NCBI GenBank assembly: GCA_008508345.1
Contig: QNGE01003495.1
Span: 16,723-80,722, forward strand
Direction: 5' to 3'
From: Paragonimus westermani
Taxonomy: Eukaryota; Platyhelminthes; Trematoda; Plagiorchiida; Troglotrematidae
DNA: 64,000 bases
Positions 48,420 through 61,050 of the stretch are shown piece by piece. Both the position numbers and the translations under genes were made by a program. A model generated the notes under the pieces. It had not been told where the DNA came from, did no database searches, and was given only the letters and a program-made list of their open reading frames with translations. The first letter of the stretch is position 1. Each line of letters begins with the position of its first letter.

Positions 48420-48620
48420 TTCGCATTCCCGTGGATTCCTCAGATAATCTCCTTTGAAAGAAGCACTATATTCAATGTTCGATCCAATTAGAGCTCTTCA
48501 GGAGTGCGCACTCTTGGTACGACCGAATGTTCAACTCCCATCACACATTCAGGAAACATCCTTGCTGACAACCGCGTCAGTAAGATCACATTTGACACAA
48601 CCGAACTGTCAGAGACAAAC
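48420..48620 (-). mobile_element. Heavily decayed SINE/hammerhead copy, minus strand
   Basis: The plus strand reads GCACTA, a damaged TTCAATGTTCGATC in place of the palindrome and GAAA region, CCAATTAGAGCTC (stem II) and TTCAGGAGTGC. This is the reverse complement of the hammerhead module with several mutations. Flanking TGCGAAGGTTGCA-type tail sequence (minus strand) matches the other copies. Confidence 0.55.
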
Positions 48621-48879
48621 GCTGCATCATATTCATTTGTAACTAATGCTCTGATTCCTCGACCAACGCAAGAGGAGAAACAGCAACTCTCGCGTTAACT
48701 CGAATCATTTAAGAATTCTTAGCAAGCTGGTATCATGGAAATCAATAGAATTGCTGAGCGATATTTGGATTACTGATTAGCGGTAGGGAATGTGATTGAT
48801 ACAAAGTGAGTTCGTGTGTTGTTCGGTACACTTGTTACCTGAATGGGGATCGAACTGTGACAAAATCTAGGCTTCGGAT

Positions 48880-48935
48880 AGGTTCGAACCAGGGACATTT
48901 ACAGTATGCCCACATGTTGCCGGAACTCTACTATC
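48880..48935 (-). repeat. tRNA-like SINE family 2, decayed copy
   Basis: A B-box-like GGTTCGAACC on the plus strand is followed by a degraded A-box complement (CGGAACTCTACTA). The text just before it (GGCTTCGGATA) resembles the family 2 copy at 37032-37042. It is a decayed remnant only. Confidence 0.4.
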
Positions 48936-49330
48936 AAAGATACGGGGTCCAGCCAGAAGCTCGAGATCGTATGAACTGTCTAAAGATTGTTTAGATTTAG
49001 CCATATGACCTTCGGTGAACCTCAATCCGTCTTCTGTTTACGAGTTCTCATTCTTCCCCGTATGTGACCTTTATTCGTCTCTTCGGCTCAAATCTATCAA
49101 GTTGAGCATACTGACCGACATGTAGCAGAACAGTTGCCGATCAGTTGTGATATGGAGGGCGGACTGCTGGATAACCGTGGTAAATTTTCATGAGCTCATT
49201 TGGGCGGCAAAAACGAGCTAAACACATTCGAACATTACCTCGTGTGAAGCTGTCCAAATGGCCTAGTTAGTAACCCATGGACCGAATCCTCTTTCTTAAC
49301 CATCGATGGGGTCTAATGGACAGACCAAGA

Positions 49331-52300
49331 TCATTGGAACTATTAGTCCTAGATCATGAACGATGGCAGCGGTGCCAAAAGTTCTTGACTCCAACAAGCT
49401 AGTCATTTTTGTCCGAATACGGGGATGGATCACTTTGTTTATAGCAGCAGGTTGTCCAAAGCCCAGCAATGTGACGCGTCAGTGCTTCTATGCGGTTTCT
49501 AATCCTGTACTACAGTATGTGTCAAACTCTGATTCCGTGGACACAAAACTATAGCAGACAACTGATAAGCAGTCAAATTTTGAGTACGACTGGAATGTGT
49601 ATGAGGAGCTAATGATAGTGGACTCTGTAGAACGCTGTCAGTGATAGAGTGTGAACCATAATATACCATTGAGAGCGACACGTGTGAGCAACGGTTTTAA
49701 GAGTAACCGCCAAGCCAGTAGACTGGAGATGATGGGAAGTGTGGCGGAGGTTGCTCTATATATTCGGCACTGTATTACCTTGGTGTGTATGGACTTATGA
49801 GTTTCAGATGATTTGACGAGAAACGGACAGTCAACAGTAGCAAAAGATCCGTACTTATAAACTGTGCACCAGGTGCTAGAGAGCAACCTAAAAATAACAC
49901 TGATGTGTCTTTCCAAATCGCCTACTCAATTACTTACAATTCACACTTCACTTGTGTAACATAATAGTATATCAAGTTGATTAAAAGCTTTGAAAACCTT
50001 AGCTAGCTTGTGCTCACCAAATTTTGGTCATTCTCCACAAGCAGCCAGCAGATTACTAATGCATACCGTTGAATTCATTGGTTGTCTTGCACTCTTTCAA
50101 TTCGGATCAGGCACAGCAACTCTGAAATCTAGGAAATGGACGGTAAAATGATACCCATGTCTTTCAGGTGGTTTTTCAGCGTACTTAATTCATTGTCCGT
50201 GCTTGGAACCACCTATGGTTGTACGGGCACATCCGATGTGTTACTCATTCAGATCTTGATGCGTCAGATATCTGTGTCGCGTCTAGCAAAAACTATTTTG
50301 AAACATATGCATGTGTGGATGGTGTTTAACAAAAGTTCCATACTGAAAGAGAAAACTTCCTACAGTCTTCCTGCTTCTGATGGTCTGGTACAAACTGTGC
50401 ATAGTTCATAGCATCGAATTTTACATCTCATTTACTCCGAGGGATGACATCTTGTATTGGCAAAGTGTACGAAGCTTATACCTGAGCTGCGGAATTTTGC
50501 CGAAAATGCGTTGTTACTGAATACATGTCAGCCTGTGACTCATCAAAGTTTAGGTGAAAGACGTTTTTCGGATGGACCGATAATCTAAGTATGTGTAAAC
50601 AATCACAACAAACCAGATGGAAGCAGCCGCTGACAGTATAGTAGCTTGAAGTCCACTGTAGCACAATGTGAAACGTTCGACGAAATTTTAACAAACGTTC
50701 CGCAGACGCATTTCAGTGTATAATACTCGACAACTGGCTTCAAAGTTCGCGAAGTGTTGTCGGTCCGTTACTGACTGATGTTTTCCCGGACGCAACTAAC
50801 GATAAGGAGATGCCACTTTCAAGTCTACCTGAAATTGACAAACCTAGGATCTTTATACTGGCTCCAAATGCCACAAATTATTCATCCGAGTTTAAATCTT
50901 TGCTTGCTCCGGCCGTCTTCACAATAACCACACAACCCTTCCCGTCTGAATTATGGGAAGAAGGAAACGTTGATTTTCAGTAGCCGTAAAAAATGGGGGA
51001 AGACAGCCGTTTTGCATTGATTGCAATCGGAATGTACACTCTCTTAATTAGAAGCTTTGCAGTGTGAACGGTTCGGACGACAGGAGGTGGCACTGGAATG
51101 GCTTCCAGACGAGTAGAGCGTATTTTGGTTTGAAGGCCAGTGACAGACTATCGGTAATGGTTCGGGTTTATTGTGGACAGCAAGCAAGTGGACTGGCTAT
51201 TCAGAATGATAAGCCGTTGGATGTTATGGCGGCACGTTTGACAGATCTGTGTTACAGTCTATTGATGAGGGACGCAGTCTGATGTCAAAACAGTGTCGCA
51301 ACAAACACGTTCCACAGTGAAACAGAACACACTGTTTACGTCCAAACGGATGATATACATTTGATTAGCTTCTTCCGGTGAACCGGGTGTCGAATTGTTC
51401 TTGTGGTTCTGTCACAGCCACCTTCATGAATTTTTCATCAATTTTCAAAAAATCGCTGTATGCTGAATAATTCTTCCCTAGTACAACACGAGGAACCCCG
51501 TTGATTACAAACGAACAGTGAATTCAATTTGAGGTGCAGTAATAAGGCTACCCGTAAACCACTGAGTGATCCTACAGTTTCGTACTAAAATGCATGAAAT
51601 AATCCAGTTAACAAACAGCCCTCTTGCATATACTATGCGATCTGTTGGAAACCAACTCGATTCACCACCTAACCAAACGCCAATACAAGGGACCACTCCA
51701 TCATCGCTTCAGTATACAGTATCACCATCGGACAGACAATTTCACTGTTTAGCATCCGTTGTTTGTCCAGTCCTTTGTACAATGATTGCCCAAGCAGTTT
51801 ACAGATAGTGACATTGCATGTGCTATTGAAGTGAGCTATTGATAGATCGTGAGTTGTTTACTACTGATGTGACGCTGTAAATCTTTGTTCCGGTATCATT
51901 AACAACATCTCCTTACTGCGACCAATCTCGGGTTTTCCTGTTTACTATGCAGAAAGTTCGAATTCGATCACGAATTCCATGGACTACAGATGTCTATGAA
52001 ATGAATACTAAGACAACTGTCGCGAATGATCACATGGAGAGTTTGACAGAAAACCTGATAATCTATCCGCTGATTCGATTGCTATATGAAGTTTGTGTAC
52101 AATTTATGTGCTAACTGTGACTGTTGCGAAAGTTAGTTTACAGCATCACTATCGTTCCGTATGAGAATCCTCACTGCAAGTAGGCGCCCTTCATGAAAAT
52201 TCGTCGGTGTAGTGGGGATGTTATTGACCGGTTTGCTCTGTACCACTTCACATGCACCTGTCATTGAATTGGTGTAACCGGTATAATTCTAGCATTTGGA

Positions 52301-53097
52301 GACAAGTGACAGATGTCACTAATGGTTGAAAATTCCCTGAGTACCTATCAAAAACACAATGTGACCGACAGGGTCGTCTTTATTTGTTCGTAATCAGACC
52401 AACTACACAATGTTTATGTGGAACAGGACTGCCACGGCGAAACGAACGAGACAAGTGATGAGTTCGAATTAAGTCAATCATGTCTCAGATACAAAAAGAG
52501 ACAGCGTTTTGATGCAGTTGCGCCATAATTATGACGTGACTTGAACCATGGCAGTATAATTGTTTATGGTGTGTGAGGCGGGCCATAGCAATCTAAAGGC
52601 TTGAACAGACCGTTTCTGGGTGCACAAAGGTGGATTATTCGGTCGAATTCCGATCGCGCCAGCCATAACTTGCCAGAACTTGGTATCTTAAATGCTCTTG
52701 CTGAGTAACGACAAAAACATGCGAAATGTATCAAACAGCTTCAACCATTCTATATTTATTCCCTGTGATATTTTCAGAGAGCGGTAAGTTCCTCGGAATG
52801 TATAAACGGTGACAAAGTGAGTGGTAGTCAACCGGGAAAGAATGACGGAATAAATAAACATGTAAGCTCGGGCTATTAATCGACAACTCACGTGAGAGTT
52901 GTTTGTGCCCTTTGGTTCACTCTCAACGGAGTCCCTCTATATACAAAAAAACAAAAGATCAATATCGTTCCCTTTTCGTGTTCCCATTCCGAGTCGCCAC
53001 TTCCCGGATCAGCCATTCCACCGCGCTCCGAAGGTCTTTCAGTCCAGTCGATTCGCTTGAAACCTCAGATTTCTCCACTCTCAAACGATGGCTGCCA
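49331..53097. repeat. Segmental duplication block A, copy 2 (direct)
   Basis: This block is nearly identical to 3766-7318. Internally, 49729-49970 replaces the 48 bp at 4165-4212 of copy 1 and matches the fragment found upstream of block A at 3060-3307. Copy 2 has about 22 extra bases near 52391 and small indels near 52815. The TGG codon of the first open segment is TAG here (49552-49554). The block ends sharply after GATGGCTGCCA. Confidence 0.9.
49729..49970. repeat. Dispersed repeat fragment, copy 2, inside block A
   Basis: It is homologous to 3060-3307 in the same orientation. Its right edge abuts the resumption of block A at TCAAGTTGATTAAAAG, and its left edge follows AGACTGGAGA. Both junctions lack obvious terminal repeats. 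Confidence 0.75.
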
Positions 53098-54417
53098 GTG
53101 GTGGTCTATTTCATGTTCCCAGGTAGCAAAATTTTGTGGGGCACAATAAACGGCTGACAGTGGAAAAATTCACCAGGAACGCTTTCTTGGCCATTACACA
53201 TTCTGTGATTTCATCGACAAGTATTTCGCTTTCCATTTCCAACAATTTCGAATCTCCCCAGCTCCTCCCTGAATAATTTTCGAAAGAAATCCAAGGAATT
53301 AAGCGAAATTTTTTTCTTCTCTCATGATTATCTATTAGGCATGTCCACATATTGCGCAGCCGAATCTCACTTTCGTAACAGTCATATCCGCTTCACCATC
53401 AACCTGATTACTTCCTCACGGTCCACGGAAAATCGTAGTAGACAAAAGGATAGGAAGGAAAATTAGATAACAGGAAAAGTTGCAACGACGTATAAGAAAC
53501 GGCCTATCTCCGTAAACACTAGAGAAACAGCAAAAGTAAGACAACAATCTAACAGCATTCCTTCTGGGCATTACAATAATTCTGCAGATATTTTCCAGTC
53601 CATACCGGATAACCTGAATATGACCTCATGATCTTGTACTAAATTCGAACATGAACCACAATAATACAAGTTTCATGGGTTTGTTTGAAACCTCATATCT
53701 CCGTAAATAATTTAGATAGAACAAAAGTAACATATTCTTCTGAAAGCATTATTTGAGTAGCACATATGAATACACAATGCAAGCTAACCGCCCCCGTACT
53801 CTTTAGTAAAAGCAAAGCCTTCCGACTTCTTCGACACCTACCTCAGCGAGCGCGACAGATGGCCAATTAATAATAATAAAGTTCGTTTATTAAATGCCAC
53901 CAAATTTTCCGAGAAGGTTATTGTGGATTTCAAAGTGAAGTTGATAGACTTGTTTTTAGGACAATTATTTTGCTCATTGCCCACCGAAACCCACGGGATA
54001 CCGCCATATTCCGGCATGCAATGTGTTACATGGGTTCCTTTAATTGTCTTTACTTTTTCAACAATGGCATTTCCTCAGATTTCACTATAACCGTCTTCAT
54101 TCACGCAAAAGCTAACCTACAGTAATATTTGCTCATCATCCCTAGAAGAGATAATAGGGGTTAACTAATTATTATAAGTGACAATGAAACCACAGTATTT
54201 GATTGAATCAGCTTTGCTCCCACTTTGCAGGTGTGAACTGAAAATCACTGCGATTCTGTTATTCAGACCACTAAGTGTTTATGGGGCGCTGGGCCACGTA
54301 AGGCCAATGCCATGGGTTGTAATGGTGACGCCAACGCTGGAATTCGCAATAGCACCACCAACACTCTCGCATAATCAGTGATTCTGTTGCAGCGTGTGTG
54401 GGATGTGCGGGTGTAAC
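53098..54417. other. Unique AT-rich spacer with an internal imperfect direct repeat
   Basis: No gene was recognised. A motif running ATCTCCGTAAA, a spacer, then AGCAAAAGTAA or GAACAAAAGTAA, with AGCATT further on, occurs at about 53505-53560 and again at about 53697-53750, about 192 bp apart. This suggests a decayed tandem or dispersed repeat. The sequence differs from the spacer between A and B in the first copy. Confidence 0.5.
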
Positions 54418-54681
54418 TGTGGTGGAGTCATTATTGTGGATGCGGGTTTACTGTGGTATTCAGAGTAAGTTACAATGACCGTTCTCGTGCTATCGGTACT
54501 AACATGTCTAAGAAGTCGGTACAACAGTTTTACCCTTGAAAGTGTGAATACTGAGCTAGCCTCCGGACCGATTGTAAGTAGTCGTTGAATAACGTTCATG
54601 GCCTAGTGCACGTTAGTCCCAACCTCTGCATAGTAAACAAATTCTACTGTGTGTCGGGGTCCTGACTCTTCATTTGTTCCA
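54418..54681. repeat. Third, diverged fragment of block B edge (direct orientation)
   Basis: The segment matches 14031-14297 in the same orientation, with clearly more differences than the near-identical inverted copy next to it, which runs from about 54743. Together the fragment and the inverted block form an imperfect inverted repeat. The match continues past the block B edge into sequence flanking copy 1 (14211-14297). Confidence 0.8.
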
Positions 54682-56969
54682 ACTGGCTTCACTGGTACGT
54701 TCATTCATAAGTTGAACATTTGGTGATCGTGGCTAAAGTGGACGTGATTCAACGACAACTTGCAATCGATCCGCAGACCAGCACAATATTTGCCCCCTCG
54801 AGAGTAACACTGTTGTAACGACTTCTTAGACAGGTTAGTACCAACGACACGACAGCGGTCATTGGAACTTACTCTGAATACCACAGTAAACCCGCATCCA
54901 CAATAATGACTCACTCCACCACTGTTAAACTCGAAATTCCCAAATAACCGAATTAGCAAGATCTGACGTAGCCTTCCTGGTATACAGTCATCAAACAACA
55001 CGCCATCGGTACTGGGGAAAAGTGGTACAAGCTGATTGCTCGCATATCACCCGGGATTTCCTATATCCACAAACTTGTGCCGTCAGCATGTAATCCGCTC
55101 GAATCTGACCTGTGAGATTATGAGGACACCCACTAGTGTAATTTAACAATGGTTGTTCATCAATACACTTGCAAGGTGCAACCGGAGTTACAAGAAGCAC
55201 TCCGATGCTCCGTCGTAGGACAATTGAGAAGCCGGAAACGATGTAGTCTGCCGAGACGTGACTAAAGAATGGGAGTAGAATGAATTGCTGGCGTGTTGTG
55301 TGTGTTACAGATATTCTCTTTCCCACCACGGTCTTCATTCAACACTCAGACTACTCATCTTCACGTATTCTCGTTGGACTGCTGCTCATTGTTTCAGCAA
55401 CAAGTGGAACCAGAATACAGGTGTGCACGAACAATTTTTAATGGAGGGCCATTCAGTTCGTGCATCATCCAGTGAGTGTGCGTGACACTCGGTCCCCCAG
55501 TTTACGAGTTAACAGAACACTAACTAAGCACATGAGAACTCGAATAGACATCACGAACAGGAGTGTCAACACTTGAACCGCATATCACCAGTCAGATAAC
55601 ATAATTCCACAGAAGAATACATTTCTCGAGATTGGTGTTGGATGATATGCAAAACGTTACATCATTCCGAACTGCAGTGGTCTGACTACGTTGGCCAGCC
55701 CCCAAAATCGACCAGGTCATTCTTCTCCGCGGGGCTTCCTACACTTCACATATACAACCAGCCCTGAATCAGACCAAAACTCGATTAACCATACACCGCA
55801 ACGGTTGCGAGTGGAATTCCTGATTCTAGCGAAAGACAGGTTAGAGAATTGGCGATGATGTGGATAAAGGTAAGCCGCTGACTATCACTTAATGTCATGC
55901 TGATGGCGAAATATCGCAATCAGAAAAGTGATATCTGTTGATCTCATTCAACGACACAATCAGAGCTATGATCCGGTTGTAATCTAGATCGGTACAGCCG
56001 ATACGGTGAACCTTTTGATAGCATGTGTGGTGAACGGCCTAAATGACGCATATTGTGAATTTGCATTGCCTGACCGTCATATCCAAATCAACTTTCCCAG
56101 ATTCAAATCGGTGTCAGGCGCAACTTTGTGTTTTATTCGTGCAGATAAACGAAGCACAAACATGCAGTTGCATATCAGCTAGAGACTATCGAATACAGTA
56201 AAAGTAGATGCATTAAACATTCAATTTGCCACGCAGATTCTCTTAACTGCATAGCACCCAGTTACGAAGTGAAAGCACAATACTAGATGTACCTTGACTG
56301 GAAAATTCACCAACTGAATTAAGTTTGGGTTGTTCAGAAAATCAAAGTGAATTATATTCTTGCAGGCACGGACACCGACACACGTTCAAAACATGAATGC
56401 ATTCGTTAGCCTTTCACGTTCGGCGACCAGTTAAGACTGGTGGATTTATTGTGAACTTCTTCTCTCTGGTAAAGTGTGGGGCCACGCACCCAGACCTGTG
56501 TACCCGGATATTCATGGCGTGGGTTTGTTTTCCGAACTGAAAATGTCGTTCAGAAGCGAGCTACTGACAATTGAGCAGTAGTTTGCCCAGAACGATTAAA
56601 CTTGAACCCTGTTAGGTTTGAAAATTCAGGGCAGGTATACGTTTCCATGATGGGAACTGAAACTCACCAGCAAGTGACCGCAACCGTCACAATCCTATGA
56701 CCGTTCCGTCAGCTCCTTTCGATCACTTGTGGACGATATTCAACGTATGAAGAACAAAATCTCTACCACTCATCAGTAATCAAGATATCGCTCAACAACT
56801 TAATGATCTCTATGATCTCAACTTTGAGAGAAGTCCTGGTCGAGGGGTCATTGGTTAGAGTAAACAGGACAATTGCTGTCCTCTCTCAAGGCGATCGGAC
56901 AACCTGAGCGTTACTCATAAGCGGAAGTGGTTGCGTGCTCAGATGTGATAACTCGCTCGCGCTCAATGT

Positions 56970-57170
56970 GAGCTGAATGGCACAGTGGTCAACACGGTTG
57001 TCCCATCGAAGTATGGCTGGAGTTCAAATATCGGCTGTGGCAAGGATATGCACTAACGACGAGCTCTAATGAGAGCGAAACTCGAGTCCAGTGCTTTTTT
57101 TCAAAAGGGGACGAGTGGGAAGTCTATGAGAATGTGACAACAGCGATCGATTGGGAGTGATATTCAAAAT
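56970..57170 (+). mobile_element. tRNA-headed SINE with hammerhead remnant (block B copy 2)
   Basis: The A box is TGGCACAGTGG (56978-56988). The module at 57050-57094 runs GCACTA, ACGACGA (first core box damaged), GCTCT-AATG-AGAGC, GAAA, CTCGAG, TC, CAGTGC. The tail module (GAGTGATATTCAA...CTACTCATC) follows. A similar tail-like segment lies about 410 bp upstream, near 56735-56780. It is identical to the minus-strand copy in block B copy 1. Confidence 0.75.
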
Positions 57171-59709
57171 CTTCTACTACTCATCCGTCTCCATATTGAT
57201 CTACAGAATACCCAGCTGCGAAAAATGTGGGCTTCCGCTAGACTCGAACTAGCTAGAGAAACAACCCACACAAATGCTGTAGCACCAGCCGAAAAGGGGC
57301 TCAGAAATTTCACAGTTGGACTCAGTTACCCGTCAAACCCAATGTGTTCTATGGACAGCTTACAACAGCTGTTCAAACGCTTTCAACAGGTGTGTAACGA
57401 AAATAAAGGCGAAGTCTTCAACGCGTTGAATTGAGAAACGCACAACCAGGTGACAACAATCACAAACGGGTTGCGTAACAGTACAAGAATAAGCTCAATC
57501 GATCGTGATAAGGCATACCGGGGCCACAGTGTGTACAATTACCGGTCGAGTAAATTTCACGGGGAGAAAAAATTCTTTTACAAATCGGTCAGTTCAGACA
57601 GAACAGTTGTTAAGAAACAAACAGAACCGATCAAACCCGCAGGAATGGACACAATCCAAAGCAAGTCGTTGTCCACGAAGCGTCACTGGATGAAGTTGCA
57701 CCGTGCTCGTTCCAGCAACTCGGTTTTTCGTCGCCGCAGCATACATTCACGCATGTCACGTGTTGAGTGGAATACGTTTGGCTGAAGAGTAACGTTGCTG
57801 GTGCAAGGCGGGTTAGCGAATTGGAAAGTTGTGGCCGGCTAATATGATAAAATATAGGGGCAGTTGTGGAATGTACATTCGTAAGCACATGAAAAAAACT
57901 TGGTGGCCCTCACGCGCGAATGAACATCAACGTTACACAACTAAAACTTCTTTTAACAACGGTCACAGCAATCTTTGACAAGAGCAAGATGTTCTATGCA
58001 CAACCGTTTAAAAACAGTGTTTAGTATTGACCAGTTTCTATAGTATACGCGATGGGGTGCAAACTGCGTAATCACTGACACTAACAAATGCAGTTTCATT
58101 TTAAACAGACATGAGAGCGCATAACTCTATGAAAACATCAGACAGACTTGAATGTAAGGAAGTTCCCTAGGTCATTTGTGAGGAGAACGCACTAACAAAC
58201 GTTTTAAGCATAACCACGTGAGCAGACGAGGGGGGAAGAGGAAGAAAATGTAACGTAATTTCAACGCCGAATGAAACCCACTATTACTGCTTCTCTCCAA
58301 TGCAATGTGTTCTCTAAACCAGCAAGTTTTAATGTGCGTACATCAACGTGTACACGTCAGCGGGCAAACTCACCTAGTACTTTAGAAACCCATGAAATTG
58401 ATTAATGCTGCGCCGTCCTGTAGTCTGATTGACGTATGCATCCATTTTTGACGCAAAGTTTCATCTATGTTTCTCCAGAGACCCTGACAACAATGTTGTG
58501 TGTTCAATTTGGGCACGCTCCAACGAAAACAACCTGGAGATACTCAACTATCAGTTCTACCAGCGTTTAGGACTGACCTTATGATTCTGACCGAATAGTT
58601 GAATGCTCGAGTTTGGAGTCTGTCGTCAAATCGTTTCTCCTGAGAGGATCCATTCGGACACAAATGTTTTCGCCCACACAGCAAAGAAGGACTGATGAGC
58701 TTACGCTCAAACCACCATCTTTCCTCCACAAGTGCGAACGCTCGCCACTCGATTGTATAGTTAGGGACCGTAGAGACGTCCGGAATCGGTCAGGTACAAA
58801 TGTGTGCAAATGTGCGCGAATGCACAAAAGCAGAGACCAATTTACAAGGGAAAAGACTGCTGGATTGAGATAACGAATTTATCGGAACACTACAGCAAGT
58901 AATAAATATCACGGATGACATAAGAAACGTGGAGGTGTTGTCAAGTTCACGGAAAAACGCTGGCTGGAAGGTGCATGTGAACGTGAAAGTTGTGAACAAC
59001 AGGGGGTTGATATTCAGTCCATATGCATTAAACATTCACTACAAAGCACGAGTATAAAACGATATAGCAAAACAAAAAGCGACTAAGTAGAATACCGGTA
59101 TTCCATGTCCAATGTCAACAAAGTTCGAATAACTGTTGTGTGACCAGTCAGTTGGCGTGGTATAAACACTGTGGACGACTGGTTTAGAGTGGTACACACA
59201 GTCACAGCAAAGAGCCGAGTCAGACAGCGATGTGGACGAAGACCGATGTAACTTGGCCGTGGCGAATGTGGAGCATGTACAAACTTGAACTACACAATTA
59301 CTTCAGTGGTGGTCATTATCTGTCGCCCGACTCATTTGAAGTGACCGGTCGGAACTCTTGAGACTACACAAGAAGTCTGAGTGGAGTCAAATTCGTATCC
59401 GCTGTAGGTTAAATGTGCGGCGGCTGCGCCACCGACGGATTTGTGCGAACCAGTCCAGAGCCACGACTAACCGTTTGGGCAAGCCTCTGGTCGACCCAAC
59501 CCACATAATTACCTGTGAAACAGCTGGAACCTAAGTGTACAAACATGCACTGGCTAAGGAGACGCAAGTTGTCCTTGAGACGCAGTGAACCAGCTACACA
59601 GTGTTGGTGCCAGATCAGTAGAAACGGTGGCCGTCTGTCCGTGTCGCAATATCACTCTTGAATGTTAAGCAGACAAATACGGCATTCTTACATTTAGTGG
59701 GGTGACAGG

Positions 59710-60883
59710 ATGTTGAGGATTGTCTGTATTCATCTTTTGGGTAACAAAGCGATCAGGACAGTGATATTCTCTCTACTGACTGTCAATTTCGTTGACAAGC
59801 ATTCAGTCTCGTGCGTGTCCGATTTCGCTGTGGAACTACGTCTATATCGTACCGCCAACATTCAGATCAGATTTGCCGGTGAGTTGCAACAGCAAACTGA
59901 TGGAATTGTAAGTGAGCTAGCTACTAACAAGCATTTTCGTGGGCAAACAAGAACATCAACAGTTGGGCCACAGGTTGGAAACATGGTTCTACGGACAATG
60001 TGCAAGCATCAGTTCTGTTTCACTGAAAGCTGAACACAATTTGCATCCTGTAACTCAGTCGTTCGATCTAGCGCCTCCCTCCACCACGTTCACCTCCGAA
60101 ACGAAATCAGGAACCGGTTTCAGTTCCTAGATGTAGGTGCCTATGAGAAAATTAACAGGGCCTTGTTCACCGTAGAACGAAGTTGACTGGTCACGATGCC
60201 AAATTACGCAATTTTGTATCCAACAAAATCCCGTCCGTCGCCATACCAGCAAGACAACACAAAGATACCCACTCGACATATTAAACAAGCAGTTCAGAAG
60301 GCTTCTGATCTGGAACATGATTACAATCAAGCCACTAGATCCCGTTATCACAGTAGACGTGGAATGGCCAATATATCAATTCTCACAGTATTTTTCCGGT
60401 AAATCCGATCCTTATCTTGATGCGTTGTCTAGGAAGTCAAATTTGCAGAATTTTACTGAGAACATGCTAGAAAATGTGCCAAAGTTCTTATGTGTAATGT
60501 CCCATGGTGATAAATGTCCGGGGAAATTTCTAGCTTGATAAACGCAACAGAGGGAAACGCAAATCCGTGAATCATCTGTCAGGTGGAAAGCCATTTATAT
60601 GGACTTACCTTACAAAGACGAATTACCAAAGGTATCGCTGACCATATATCTCAGCACGGTCTTGATTAGCGCGTTTCATGCTGCACAACTAAGACTAACG
60701 TTCACCTCTCTGTCAGCCGTACGCCTTCACCTCAAGGACGTAGTGCGCAATAGTGCTAAATCGTTTTTTACCCAATCGTTCCCTTGTTCCTGCGGAACAA
60801 GTTACACAGGTAGCACAAGGCGTGTGGCGGTCGACCGGAAAACAACAAAGCATTTCCAGCGCAATTTTGTCCAATCTAGTTGA
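59710..60883 (+). pseudogene. Decayed Penelope-like element (RT and GIY-YIG-type endonuclease), copy 2
   Basis: This is the plus-strand counterpart of 8071-9244. RT-like text appears first (RFAGELQQQTDGI at about 59865-59905), then GKQEHQQLG in another frame, then FQFLDVGAYEK near 60120-60150, and the endonuclease entry FPCSCGTSYTG near 60780. Frame changes between the segments and the missing catalytic aspartate pair mark it as inactive. It is duplicated with block B, so it says nothing about recent transposition. Confidence 0.65.
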
Positions 60884-61050
60884 CTGGTCTGTCGGGGAAG
60901 TCGCCAGTTCCCCGAAAATATTGTGCTACAAGGGTTAATTAGGTACACTGGCGAGTGACCCTCACAGTTGACACGGCCATGCGCCACTTCGTCCTTCAAG
61001 TCTCTAGCGCCCCATCTACGTGACCCAACACCCACATGCCTACATCCCGC

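Larger units (their letters stand above)
54743..61050. repeat. Segmental duplication block B, copy 2 (inverted)
   Basis: This is the reverse complement of 7892-14210, nearly identical over 6.3 kb. Block A copy 2 lies upstream in direct orientation, so B is flipped relative to A between the two loci. Reading this copy on the plus strand gives the natural orientation of its SINE and Penelope-like remnants. Confidence 0.92.

Noticed and set aside
58692..58715. CTGATGA in block B as another hammerhead core
   Set aside because: No GAAA box follows at the right distance and no helix I partner is present.
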